This document shows, piece after piece, positions 1 to 11,557 of a stretch of DNA of 64,000 nt. The translations under genes and the position numbers were made by a program. This stretch comes from Enchytraeus crypticus (Eukaryota; Annelida; Clitellata; Enchytraeida; Enchytraeidae), in NCBI GenBank assembly GCA_905160935.1, contig CAJHZI010000643.1, forward strand, positions 402,501 to 466,500, read 5' to 3'. Numbering within the stretch: position 1 is the first letter of the stretch; each line of letters starts with the position of its first letter. Below the pieces are notes generated by a model. It made no database searches, was not told the DNA's origin, and saw only the letters and a program-made list of their open reading frames with translations.

Positions 1-69
1 AGGAATATGACCATGACCGCCCAGGCTTGGAACAGGCACGGCACTTAGAGAAGAAGAAGATTCACAGGG

Positions 70-140
70 GCAGATCCAGGTAGTTTTTAATGGGGGGGAG
101 ACGAAATTCTTTGTACAGTGTCCACTTTCAGTTTGTTTGA
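70..140 (+). repeat. Fragment of GC-rich dispersed repeat
   Basis: The stretch around CAGGGGCAGATCCAGG, followed by a G-rich run and GAAATTCTTTG, resembles the sequence near 40575-40650. It looks like a decayed piece of the same DNA-transposon-like family. No gene is visible in bases 1-480. Confidence 0.3.
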
Positions 141-484
141 CATTACGAAGAAGTACAAAATTTGTATGTAATTTTAGAAAAATTTATTCAGAAATAAAGC
201 GAGAACCTTTTTGGACGTTCATTTTGGATCGGAACCGATTATGCTGGAGTAGTGATACATGAATGATCGACGGGATTATTTTATTGATTTATGGATTGAT
301 TATTTTTTAATTCAAGAGAAGCGTGTGCATGTGTATCGAACATTATTTTAGTTCGGAAAATTTAGACTTGAACTTAAATTTTCATTAGCCTTTATTTTTC
401 AGTTAAAATTAAATCAAGTAATTTGAAATTAATTTGAGAACGTTTAAAAAGATTCTATCAATGTATATATTTTTTTCTTTAAAA

Positions 485-625
485 ATATGAGTACTTTCAC
501 TTTTACTTTTTACTCAAAAGTACTACTTTTTGTCGAGTACTTTTACTTTTTACTTAAGTAAAATTCTGATTAAGTACTTTTTACTTTTACTTTCACTAAC
601 CATTTACTATTACTTTTACTTAAAT
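485..625. repeat. hAT-like repeat, left flank of the LINE
   Basis: The region is built from ACTTTTAC/AAGTAC words. The same wording, in reverse complement, occurs at 4740-4928, which ends in a CAGTGTTG-type terminus. I infer a non-autonomous hAT-like element into which the LINE at 630-3431 inserted. The assignment rests on word similarity only. Confidence 0.35.
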
Positions 626-859
626 TTTCTTCATTTGAATCTATTTCAGTCTATGGTAAATTTAGCACTTGTACTCTGCATGGTGTTGCAGTGTATCGAC
701 CACCATCTTCTTCCCCTATGCCAAAATTTCTCTCTTTTTATCGGAGTTTTCTACCCTACTTTCCTTCCTTACTACTTCTAAATCAGACTTTATGACTACA
801 GTTGACCTCACATTCACCTTGATAATCCTCTTGATCCTTTAACTCAGCAGTTTAATACT

Positions 860-1381
860 TTGCTGTCTTCTTGTAATGCTGTTCAACATGTGAATGTTGC
901 TACACATATTGACCATCATACACTTGATGTTGTTATTACACCAAGTCTCTCTGCTATTGATCCTTTAAGTGTTACTATTTTATCTCACTCGCCGTCAGAC
1001 AATTTTCCTGTTGTGTTCACTTATAATCGTGTTAAGCCAGATACTATTAAAAATTCATCTACTGTTTCAGTTAGGCGTGTAAATAACGTTGATCTTGATC
1101 TCTTTTGTTCTGATCTTGAAAATTCGACTTTGAACAAGTCTCCTGCTAATGATCTTGATGAATTAGTAAAACAGTGTAACACTACTCTTTCATCTCTACT
1201 TGATAAGCATGCACCTCTGACTACCAAGAAGCTTAAGAAATCTAACCCTTGGTACACTTCTGATCTGAGAAAGCTAAAGGCTGCATGCTGTAGAGCTGAA
1301 AGAAAGTGGCGTCATACCCATTCAGATTTTTGGAAAACTGTTTCTAATTTGCAACACAGATTTATCGTCTGCTATTGCTAA
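860..1381 (+). pseudogene. LINE endonuclease C-terminus and linker, broken
   Basis: This open stretch reads like the end of a LINE endonuclease: a DVVIT motif, then SPSDNFPVVF (the SDHFPV block that carries the catalytic His, here Asn). It continues into the linker with HAPLTTKKLKK and WYTSDLRKLK motifs that join endonuclease to reverse transcriptase in CR1/L2-type elements. The His-to-Asn change and downstream stops argue that the copy is inactive. Confidence 0.75.
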
Positions 1382-1817
1382 TGCTAAGAAAGAGTACTAC
1401 TCCTCTTTGGTCAGTAAGGCTGTGAATGTCAAGAGATTGTGGAAAACCGTTAATGAGCTTTCACAGAGATCTAATTCTCCTTCTCTTCCTTCTACTCCTG
1501 TTTAGTCACTGCCTGAACAATTTTCTAATTACTTTACAGATAAGATAAGCAATCTTAGAGAATCTATCACTCCACCTCCTAACTCTACTCTTCATACTCC
1601 AGTAGAGAATCATTCCAAGGATGAGCTTTCTAATTTCACTCCAGTTACAATTGAAGAGATTACTAAATTAGTTTTAGACTCTCCAGCCAAACATTGTGAC
1701 TTGGACCCTATCCCAAACTCTCTTTTAAAGAAGTGTATTCACATACTTGTCCCTGTATTAACATAGATTGTTAATCTCTCTCTCCCTCTCTACAGGCATA
1801 TTTCCATGCGCTTTTAA

Positions 1818-2891
1818 GCTTTGCAATTATTACCCCATTGCTTAAAAAGCCCACACTGGATAAGGAATCATTGTCGAATTACAGGCCTATATCTAATCTG
1901 TCATACATATCTAAACTCACTGAAAGAATTGTTCTTCAGAGGCTTTCTACTCATCTCTCTTACAATGATCTATTTAGTAAGCATCAAGCTGCTTATACTA
2001 ATCATCGTTCAACTGAAACGGTGCTTCTATCTGTGTGCAATTCTGTTGTTAATGCCATGTGCACGCAACGCTTAACTGGATTATGTATGCTTGATTTTTC
2101 GGCCGCTTTTGATACCATTGATAACAATATTCTTCTGGAACGTCTTTCTTCCTGGTTTGGTATTCGTGGAATTGTTCTTGATTGGTTTTCCTCCTATCTG
2201 ACGGAACGTTCTTTTAGTGTGAAAATGATGGAGTACATCTCTTCGCCTTCTCACTTAAAGTACGGGTTTGCCTCAAGGCTCAGTTCTTGGTCCTATCCTC
2301 TTTAACCTCTATATAACACCCTTAAGCTCTCTAATCTCTTCTCATTCTCTTGATCATGAACTATATGCTGATGACACTCAAATGAACACTTGTTTCACCC
2401 CTAACTCCTATTCTGATGCTGAAACCCTTCTGCAACAAAGTTTTCAGTCTATATCCTCTTGGATGTCTGCTAATTTCTTAGCACTTAATCCATCTAAGAC
2501 TGAATTCTTGTTGGTTGGGACACCTCAACAGCTTCTGAAGCTGAATGGGAAAACTCTTTCGTTATCTTCGGGTATTAAAATATCACCTGTGTCTTCTGTG
2601 AGAAATCTCGGAGTTATCCTTGATAAACACCTAACCTTCCACGAACACATAACTGAAACTTCACAAGCGTGTCTCTTTCATATCCGTGATCTTCGTCGAA
2701 TACGTCCATATTTGTCACGTGAGACAGCTGCTACAATTGGTGTTGGTCTTGTGCAATCGAAGTTGGACTACTGCAATTCCCTGTTTTTAAATCTCCCTGG
2801 CTGTGAGATAGATCGGTTGCAGTTTGTTCAGAATTCTCTTGCGCAGCAATTTCTTGTAGTTTCAAGTACTCACATGTTACGCCTATTTTAA
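1818..2891 (+). pseudogene. LINE reverse transcriptase, frameshifted
   Basis: The first part (1838-2260) carries NYRPISNLSYISKLTERIV, the QAAYTNHRSTET block and LDFSAAFDTID (RT motif A region). The second part, in another frame from 2268, has [11 protein letters not shown] and YADD, the catalytic motif C. The frame changes near 2265-2285 within the fingers-palm linker, so the enzyme is broken although each motif is intact. A thumb/C-terminal remnant continues to about 3280 in further frames. Confidence 0.88.
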
Positions 2892-3431
2892 AGTCTTTGC
2901 ACTGGCTAAAGATTAAAGAGCGTATCATTTACAAAACAGCTTCGTTAACCTACAAGTCCATCACCATCCCTGGACAAACTTGTATGTCTCACTTGATTAA
3001 AGTGATGGAGCCTGCTGTTACTCGGCTTTTAAGTTGATTACTCTTGTGAGACCTAGCTTACCTTCACGCTCTAAGCTATCTAATCGTTCTTTCCAGCATG
3101 CTGCACCGCAGATTTGGAAATATCTTCCATCCAATCTTCGGAAATCTTCATTTGAATCACAGCGGCCTTTGCTTTCCTATGAGCTGTTCCATAGGCAGTT
3201 AAAGACCTATCTTTTCCATCTCTCTTTTCTATCCAGTGTCCATGAGCAGCGACCTGCGCCTAAACCACCTTTTATTTGACTCCCTTTACTTTGGACTGAA
3301 TTTCTGGATTTTGGAATTTGCACCGTTTTTGGACCTTCTTTTTGCTCGCCGGCTTTATTTTGTCTCAATAGTGCTCGATGTTGTCATTGATGACTGTAGC
3401 ACTCTAATTGTTGTTATTATTATTATTATTA

Positions 3432-3466
3432 AAAGTAATTTGCCGAATACTTTTTACAACACTGGT
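3432..3466. repeat. hAT-like terminus next to the LINE 3' end
   Basis: Immediately after the (ATT)n tail comes AAAAGTAATTTGCCG and then ACTTTTTACAACACTGG. Its reverse complement begins CCAGTGTTG, like a hAT terminal inverted repeat, and resembles the terminus at 4905-4928. It may be the far end of the element that the LINE entered. Confidence 0.35.
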
Positions 3467-4148
3467 TATACAGTAGTTTACATAAGTGAGCAACTATACT
3501 TGGCAGATGAGTTTCAATGTTGACAAATGTACAGTTATGCATGTGGTCACAATAATAGTTGTAATCAATATAAGCTTGGAACATGTAATTCAGGACTAAA
3601 GTCATCTTTTAGAGAAAAAGATCTAGGTGTCATTATTGATAATATCGTAAAATTCTCAGAGCAGTGAAAAATCAGCAGTTAATTGTGCCAATCGCACTTT
3701 AGGTTTAATTAGGAGAACTATAAAAAGTCGTAGTAAAGATGTAATATTAGTTAAATTATATAAAGCATAAGCAAGGCCTAAATTAGAATATAGCGCACAG
3801 ACGTGGAGACTTTCGATATTTGCTGAAGAATGTAGAATAAAGCTTTAATTTATGTATATGGGCTAAGAAGAGCAACTCAAAGGAGAATATGCGTACACAA
3901 TCACGCAAATGATTTTCAAGATACGTAATTAAAGTATCTAAAACTTTCAATTACTAATTTTAACTCAACTAATTAATAATGGTTTACAGGTAGGGGGTGT
4001 TAAACACGAACATGCACTAACGTCACAATTTAATAAACAAAAAAGGAGGAGAGAATTCAATTCTCTTAGCGAAACCCTGCATATTTATAGGAAGACAGAC
4101 ATGGTGCGCCTCGATCTATTTTGTGATATTTAATACCTTGAGTGTAAT

Positions 4149-4149
<1 letters not shown>
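3467..4149. other. No gene seen
   Basis: This is AT-rich sequence with stops in all frames. Around 3600-3780 there is a faint resemblance to LINE RT C-terminal protein, for example a DLGVIIDN-like reading, which suggests decayed retroelement sequence. No intact feature can be supported. Confidence 0.3.
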
Positions 4150-4198
<49 letters not shown>

Positions 4199-4239
4199 CG
4201 AGAGAGAGCGAGCGAGAGCAAGAAAGAGAGAGAGAGAGA
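4150..4239. repeat. (GA)n microsatellite
   Basis: Nearly pure AG dinucleotides with scattered C substitutions towards the right end. Confidence 0.97.
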
Positions 4240-4739
4240 TGCGTATTAGGATTGTTTCAGGAATACACAATATGCAATTGGAAGATTATTTTAAGTTTCT
4301 TATAAAAAAATATGAATACTTAATTAAGTAGTTCTCTTTCTACAGGTATTTAAAAAATATTTTCCAGGTCTTAATTGCAAACTGTTCGATCTAATTTAAT
4401 TATAAACTGTTACTCCGCCTAGCAGTCTCGTAGAAAGATAGTCATATACAATCAAATGGCAGAACTACATAAAACACTATAGACAACATCCTCTGAACAA
4501 TCACAAATTTTAATGTAGAGCTGGACATCAAAGACCAGTAGGCCTACAGGTGTGTGACGAAAACTGTAAATCAAAGGCTTTGATTGATGCCACACACACC
4601 TGATTTAGCGGAGTTACTGGCGCTAGCTAAAATACAGATATGATATCCGTGAATTTGTATTACTTTAATTCTTATTCTCCTAGTATTAAAATTGTACTAA
4701 TTAGTAAAAAAAGTTTGGCGATTGATATTCATATACATG

Positions 4740-4928
4740 TAGTTTATAAAAAGTAACACGACTTTTCCACTTCAGCGGCTAGAAGTAAAAGTAAAATGTA
4801 CTACAAAAATTACTTCGTTACAAGAAAAAGTACCCAGATAAATTTGGTACTTCGTTATAAGTAAAACTATCGCTTGTACGTTTAAGTAGAAACAAAGTAT
4901 TTTTAACTTCCCTACTTCGCAACACTGT
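4740..4928. repeat. hAT-like repeat with CAGTGTTG-type end
   Basis: The stretch has the GTAAAAGTAAAATGTAC and GTACTTCGTTATAAGTAAAA words and finishes CTACTTCGCAACACTGTG. Read in reverse it starts CACAGTGTTGCGAAGTAG, a typical hAT-type terminal sequence. The left end and target duplication were not found. Confidence 0.45.
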
Positions 4929-5099
4929 GAATAAGACTATTGATTCATTTATTATATTTTAATATCTTTGTCATAACTCATAACCGTTTATCCACATTTC
5001 TCCCCCGTGGGCAGCGGCTTCTATAGGCATTTCAGTTAAATTTGAAGGTACATTTTACCAGTAGAACAGAACTGCATAGAACATAGAACTGTTAAACTG

Positions 5100-5223
5100 T
5101 TAAAAAGGAATGTTACGTTAGATGATTTAAAAATCCATTTGTATGTGGACATTGAGAGGAAAATAGAAGACAGAGATCAGCGGAGGCGTTAGATATCAAG
5201 AACCTGCCAGTAGGCAGCGCACT
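5100..5223 (+). mobile_element. Rep-B: 3' end of a LINE
   Basis: The stretch matches the last ~120 bases of the element best seen at 26985-27410: GATGATTTAAA, then TGTGGACATTGAGAGGAAAA, then CTGCCAGTAGGCAGCGCACT. It runs straight into a (GA)n array. Confidence 0.65.
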
Positions 5224-5259
5224 GAGAGAGATAGAGAGAGATAGAGAGAGAGAGAGAGC

Positions 5260-5313
<54 letters not shown>
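5224..5313. repeat. (GA)n microsatellite growing from a LINE 3' end
   Basis: GA dinucleotides with occasional T and C changes begin directly after the CACT of the Rep-B 3' end. From here to about 6018 I see no gene. Confidence 0.95.
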
Positions 5314-6018
5314 TATATATTCCCAGTTAACCAGTTTTATACTGCTCCGTGTTATGATATGGTGCATCTAAAAGGGAGGAGAAAAATCACTACATATCTA
5401 TGGTGTCAACTGAGGGACGTCGCGTCAATCAGCCGTGTGTCAATACTGGAGGCGAGATGAGCTCCTGTGATGTTTGCTTACACATTCCCTCACACATCAG
5501 TCCTGTTGGTATTGCCTGCAGAACGTCCGTCCGGGACAAAGCAGAGCCAGTAGCCAGATCAGTGATAGGGACTGGAGGATGGTAGACATGTCTCCGTGTC
5601 GTATTGATCATCGGCGGTGTTGCTGAACCGCCAAATTTTTATATACGTGTATGTCTGATGCTCGAGAGCGACGTTTCACTGGCATACCTAATTGATAATC
5701 ATAGAGTAAAGGGTTGGCCCATTCGAATTACGCTATTCATACAGGTTATTTTGCTTAACGCGTATTTTTCTGCAGGTATCTCTACTCTGAATATTGTGTA
5801 GTTCTAAAGGAAATTAAGAAGAAGATGAGTGAACCCCTAGAATTAACGAGTACTTCAAAGTTCACTATTCCCCTCACGGCCGTCTTCTCTATCAATACAC
5901 CATGTAATTCTCTCACTTCATTTTCTAGCATTGTGTGATCAGGGTCAAAGATTATAGCCCCTGGCAGCTACATGCATAGTTAAGCGTCGTATTGGGGATG
6001 GATGGGAGATCCATCCAT

Positions 6019-7460
6019 CATTCTTAATCTTATTCTTATTCTTATTCTCATTCTTAATCTTATTCTCTTTCTTAATCTTATTCTTATTCTTATTCTCATT
6101 CTTAATCTTATTCTTATTCTTATTCTCATTCTTATTCTTATTCTTATTCTCATTCTTAATCTCATTCTTATTCTTATTCTTATTCTTATTCTCATTCTTA
6201 TTCTTATTCTTAATCTTATTCTTATTCTTATTCTTATTCTTATTCTTATTCTCATTCTTATTCTTAATGTTATTCTTATTCTTATTCTCATTCTTATTCT
6301 TAATCTTATTCTTATTCTTATTCTCATTCTTATTCTCATTCTTAATCTTATTCTTATTCTTATTCTCATTCTTAATCTTATTCTTATTCTTATTCCTATT
6401 CTCATTCTTATTCTTATTCTTATTCTTATTCTCATTCTTATTCTTAATCTTATTCTTATTCCTATTCTCATTCTTATTCTTATTCTTATTCTTATTCTTA
6501 TTATTCTTATTCTTGTTCTTTTTATCATTATCCTTATCAATAATCTTATTCTTATTCTTATTTTTATTCTCATTCTTATTCTTATTCTTATTCTCATTCT
6601 TATTCTCATTCTTAATCTTATTCTTATTCTTATTCTTATTCTCATTCTTATTCTTAATCTTATTCTTATTCCTATTCTCATTCTTATTCTTATTCTTATT
6701 CTTATTCTTAATCCTATTCTTATTCCTATTCTCATTCTTATTCTTATTCTTATTCTTATTATTCTTATTCTTGTTCTTTTTATCATTATCCTTATCAATA
6801 ATCTTATTCTTATTCTTATTTTTATTCTCATTCTTAATCTTATTCTTATTCTTATTCTCATTCTTATTCTTATTCTTATTCTCATTCTCATTCTTATTCT
6901 TATTCTTATTCTTATTCTCATTCTTAATCTTATTCTTATTCTTATTCTTATTCTCATTCTTATTCTCATTCTTAATCTTATTCTTATTCTTATTCTTATT
7001 CTTATTCTTATTCTCATTCTCATTCTCATTCTTAATCTTATTCTTATTCTCATTCTTATTCTTAATCTTATTCTTATTCTTATTCTTATTCTCATTCTTA
7101 ATCTTATTCTTATTCTTATTCTTATTCTTATTCTCATTCTCATTCTCATTCTTAATCTTATTCTTATTCTTAATCTTATTCTTATTCTTATTCTCATTCT
7201 TATTCTTATTCTTATTCTCATTCTCATTCTTATTCTCATTCTTATTCTCATTCTTATTCTTAATCTTATTCTTATTCTTATTCTTATTCTCATTCTTATT
7301 CTTAATTAATCTTATTCTTATTCCTATTCTCATTCTTATTCTTATTCTTATTCTTATTCTCATTCCTATTCTTATTCTTATTCTTATTCTTATTATTCTT
7401 GTTCTTTTTATCATTATCCTTATCAATAATCTTATTCTTATTCTTATTTTTATTCTTATT
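6019..7460. repeat. 1.44 kb TTCTTA hexamer satellite
   Basis: Long array of TTCTTA with variants TTCTCA, TTCCTA and TTCTTAATCTTA. A distinctive ~70-base block containing TTGTTCTTTTTATCATTATC recurs at about 6500-6570, 6758-6830 and 7388-7455, so there is a coarse higher-order structure. Because the unit is two codons long and lacks stops in several frames, hundreds of codons stay open on both strands (Ile-Leu, Phe-Leu/Ser, Asn-Lys, Arg-Ile). These are not genes. Confidence 0.97.
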
Positions 7461-7519
7461 ATCATTATCATTAATGATAATGATAAAAGAGTGAACACAT
7501 GTAAGCAAGTTAAGTAAAG

Positions 7520-7640
7520 CTAAGGTTAACGTCAGTTTCCACACTCGAAAGCGCTGTTAGTGACGGGCGAGCTCAGGATTTGAACCCCACACACACTGAT
7601 CCGCGATCGAGTATCTTACCGACGTCGCCACTGGTTCAAG
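7520..7640 (-). mobile_element. Rep-A: tRNA-derived SINE
   Basis: Read on the minus strand: CCAGTGGCGACGTCGG, a GGGGTTCAAATCC-like pol III B box, a CGCCCGTCACTAAC block, then GAAACTGACGTTAACC. Related copies lie at 11432, 13755, 29847, 29961, 33151 and 59600, so it is a dispersed family. The origin from a tRNA is inferred from the B box. Confidence 0.7.
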
Positions 7641-10048
7641 CTTATATTATATCCCCATCTTTAAGCTTCAAGTTGGGAATACAATTTAGGCCCTACATGT
7701 AGGCTAAGTGCAGTGAACATTTAAATTAGTGGGATAAGAGATACTAGTTTAAAGAGTGCACTGAGACCGGGTTGTAGATAATGTTTCACTGGACAGAGTG
7801 AACTTTCCAGAAATTGAATGTATCGATATATTTTTTAAAATTGGCCGTGAAAGATTAAAACCCCAAAATCTGAAAATACAACATAAGTAGTCTCGAAGAA
7901 CGAGTTCAGCCATGACTCTGCTGTATAAGTTTTCGTTGTTAATAATAATAATTACATAAGATATAAACCATAATAATCAGATCAAGTGATCAACAAACTT
8001 AGAATACTTACTTGTATAGTCAGCGTACTTTTAAACCTTTTTAAAAAGTAAACCCATCAACCAAATTCGAGCGTATTCATAAAAAATTATCTCTACCCCT
8101 CGAATGTTTATTTTATTACGTTGTGTAGTGATTGAGAAGTCTAAGCGACAAGGTGGCATTTAAGTTGCAGTATAGCTATTGAAACTTGTATTCCTTTTAC
8201 AAAACTTAAAATAAAATTTCAAACCTAGTATTAATAATTATTTGAGAAATCGCAGTCAAATGTCAACAATAAAAAATAATTTTGTTTAAGAAAAAAAATT
8301 ATGTATATTATTATTTTCTGTGCGAACGTCTCTGTATCCATTCTTCGAAAATCTGTCTTTGCAAATCTAAATAATCTTATTCTCACCCAGTCAACTCTCT
8401 TCTACGTCATTTTTCTTCCGTTTAGATTATGATGACCTATAGTATTTTATCTCCACTTATTAATTGCCACTACGTAGAGAAGGACTACTATTTCTAGTAG
8501 AGGCTATACATTCATAGACAAGTTGTGTTTATAACAGCGTTTTCGCCAAGATATTCCATTCTCACAGCCTTGAAGTAATCTTGAATTGTCAGTACTCTAC
8601 CAACTCTTTGCTATTCCAATATGCCTATGATTATTATTGGTATAATTTTCTAAATAAACGATATAATTTAAATTTAATTAATCTAAATCTGAACGAGGAT
8701 AAAAATTACATTACAGATTATGCAGTATTGCAACTAGATTATGGTATAAATCCAAATGATTCAAAAAGGCAAATAAAATCTAAGATATGGAATAAATTTG
8801 GGAATATTTTACATACTACAAATTTTTTTTAAATTTTGATAATAAATGTCGCATGATGTTAACAAGGCTAAAGATATTATGTATATACGTATATGTGCAT
8901 ATGTATATATGTGTGTATATGCATGTGCATATATGTGTATATATACATGTATGTGTGTGTATATACATGAATGTGTGTGTATATATTTGTATGTAGGTAT
9001 ATATTAGATATTTGTCGCACTTCTTGCTACTCACTTAGGCTGTGCTATTGAACGATATTTACATTTTACATGTTGCATGTTCTTATGCACTTGATAGCTT
9101 TGTAATTTTGTCTTTTATATACGTGTACAGACTAAGATAGTGTAAATGTATATACATGTAGGCCTATTACACGATACTCCTTTATTCGTTATCTTTTGTG
9201 AATATCTGAATCCAACAATGATTCGTGCTTTCGAGCATCTGGATTTTGTGACAAATATTAAATCACTTCATATATTGTACGATAATCATCGAGACTTAAG
9301 CGAACGAAAATTATTATTATTATTATGATCCGTTGTTTTTCTCAAACATCCAAGACATCCATTTTCTGAAGCATTCAAGTTTTCGTGTCTTTTTGATCGT
9401 TTAAAGCACACAGAAGTTGTTTTCATATCTACTAACGCTCTTTGTGACATACTTAAGTGAATACAGTTTCATGTTGCTAGCACTTGAGAGTATAATGAAC
9501 TGTGTTCAGAATCCGTTTGCAATAGATATGTATATCAAGTTGACATGCAATCCATTTAATGAAACTAATTCTCCTCGATTTATCTGACTAATCTCCAATC
9601 TGTTATCATATATTAGGTCAGGCAGGATATATGTTGTGGCATCTCTTAACTAATTGTTTCAATCCGCAGTCGGCACACAAGCTCATTAATGAAGATGTAC
9701 TTAATCAGCATTTCTGCAATTTGATGGCATCAACAGCCATGTCTTAACTCTTTCCAGCCTTAGTCATGTGTGTTCGATGGAGTTGAGCTTTGCAGTAGTT
9801 TATTATTCTCTTCTGATGCTCCAATTACTCGTGCTTATGGTCTCCGTTACAGTACGCTCAGTAAACCTGCATGGCAATATAAGCTTGGTTTATTCTAATT
9901 TAACAAAGATCTCAAAAAATATTTGTTAAAAGTAATTAATGTTTAATAGAAATAAATATAGACATATTATTACATAAATGTAATACATCTAGATGAGCCT
10001 TATAAATTATACTATGCGAAAGGGAGCTTAGTTTTCTTCACAATGGTA
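7641..10048. other. No gene seen; short (TG/TA)n repeat
   Basis: AT-rich sequence without convincing coding potential. At 8879-9005 there is a compound repeat of TATGTGTGTGTATATACATG-type words. An 83-codon open stretch at 8581-8832 is Asn/Tyr/Leu-rich, as expected by chance from AT-rich DNA. Confidence 0.5.
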
Positions 10049-10245
10049 CAGTGGCGTAGAGAGGAGGCATTGGGAGGGGGAGGGGCAGGTGCCCCTAGCA
10101 AGAAGTTATGTAAAACATTTTTACTAAGCCCAAAATATAAGTTTACAAACTGCTTCAAGTGTTTGTCTTTCCGTGCACACAAAGAAGTGCACACAAGACT
10201 AAAGTAGGCATACCTCCCCAAGACCAAATCTTGGCTACGCCACTG
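10049..10245. mobile_element. ~200 bp MITE with perfect terminal inverted repeats
   Basis: The element starts CAGTGGCGTAG and ends CTACGCCACTG, an exact 11-base inverted repeat. The interior is non-coding, with a G-rich left part. I did not find a clean target-site duplication at the borders, so the superfamily is left open. Confidence 0.65.
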
Positions 10246-10364
10246 TTATGACAATGCTACTACCTGTTTTTGTGATATCACAGTACGAACATGTAGCCTA
10301 ATGATTTTATGAGTGTGTGATATTGAAAGTAATAATTATACATCCTTTCTCCATCTTTCTCCCA

Positions 10365-10837
10365 CTAGTGTTTTACCAAAGCACCGACAACAGTTTCTAG
10401 CTCTGCTTTCATGCTCCATAAAGATACACCCATAGATCAGTAAGTTAATCCCTTCCCAAAAGACTAAGCCTTATCCATACCTTATGTGGCATATAGCATT
10501 ATTATGCAGCCTATAGCCTATTGCTATAGTCATGTCTGCACTATTGATTTAATTCGGTTTTAATTTTAATGCATTTGTAGTTTTGCAAATCTTTAGTTTC
10601 TGCTTTAGTTTGTCCGCAAGGTTTTGCTCTTTACAGTTTAATGCTTTTTCACTATTAATGTTTCTAAACTCAAGTTTTTCTACGATCCTATGTTGGTATG
10701 GTACTCTGTTTCAATGTTTCCGGTAGTCAGCTAGATAGAGCTCAATTGCTCTGTTCCCGACTGCCGTTTTATTTGTGTTCTGTCTCGTTGTATGCGCTTT
10801 GTGTATATTTTGATTCAGTTACAAGTAAATGATCATG

Positions 10838-10879
<42 letters not shown>

Positions 10880-10975
10880 CATGAAAAATGCTTCCTGGTG
10901 CCTTCCTTAGTCACCTCTTACGACAAGAGCAGTGAACTGATGGTACATACTTCAGTGTCTCGGACACAATACAGA
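10365..10975 (+). mobile_element. Rep-C copy, interrupted
   Basis: The left piece (10365-10510) has the CATGCTCCATAAAGA and GTTAATCCCTTCCCAAAAG words. The right piece (10883-10975) has TGGTGCCTTCCTTAG and TTCAGTGTCTCGGACACA. Other copies have these parts joined, so about 370 bases, including a (CT)n run at 10839-10875, lie between them here. The family is unclassified. Confidence 0.5.
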
Positions 10976-11431
10976 AAATTAGAAATCATAAACAACTAGA
11001 TCGACTCATCTCTTTGCATGTTTCGAGAGATCGCTAGATACTGATTTATAAATTATTACTACACTGCATATATTTTGTCAATTTTATCTATGAAAGCGAT
11101 ATTTTCGCATCTCGATTATTCTAACAATTAGACAAATATTGCTGAAATAATCAGCTTATTTTCATCGTCGTTGACAATTATGGCAAACACCATCACAAAA
11201 ACAGTAAATTTCCCTAAATTAGCAAAAATAAAAAATGTAAAACAATATTCAGTTAAACAACTCTAAACGTGTGCAACACCAAGTTGTCATAAAATAAAAA
11301 TTTTATATGACCGATCCTGATTTATGGGATCGATGATTATTTGAGCTGAAGCTGAACAGAGAATTAAATATCGCCATTCACAGAACAGAAAATATGTCAA
11401 TAATATATGTCAATAAGTCATATTTTACCGC

Positions 11432-11557
11432 CTGGAGCCAGTGGCGACGTCGGTAAACCGCGGATCAGTAGACCCTATGTGCGGGGTTCAAATCCTGGGC
11501 TCGCCCGTCACTGACATCGCTTTCGAGTGAGGAAACTGACGTTAACCTTAGCTTTTA
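11432..11557 (+). mobile_element. Rep-A: tRNA-derived SINE
   Basis: The best-preserved copy: GGAGCCAGTGGCGACGTCGG, GGGGTTCAAATCCTGGGC (B box), CGCCCGTCACTGACATCGC, then GAGGAAACTGACGTTAACC. Confidence 0.75.

Larger units (their letters stand above)
630..3431 (+). mobile_element. 5'-truncated, decayed non-LTR retrotransposon (CR1/L2-like LINE)
   Basis: The element carries the second half of an endonuclease (EEP) domain, a linker and a reverse transcriptase, all in the + direction but in shifting frames. The copy appears 5'-truncated because the reading begins inside the endonuclease (YRPPSSS motif near 680-705). It ends in a short (ATT)n run at about 3410-3430, as CR1/L2-type elements often do. 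Internal stops and frame changes (near 780, 1380, 1500, 2280 and 3030) mean it cannot make the protein. The clade is inferred from remembered family motifs, not from a tree. Confidence 0.85.

Noticed and set aside
5945-7517. Open frames of 416-517 codons on both strands
   Set aside because: They are simple-repeat translations (Asn-Lys, Arg-Ile, Ile-Leu, Phe-Leu) of the TTCTTA satellite.
8581-8832. 83-codon Asn/Tyr-rich open frame
   Set aside because: Composition as expected by chance in AT-rich DNA; no start codon ATG, no domain, no splice context.
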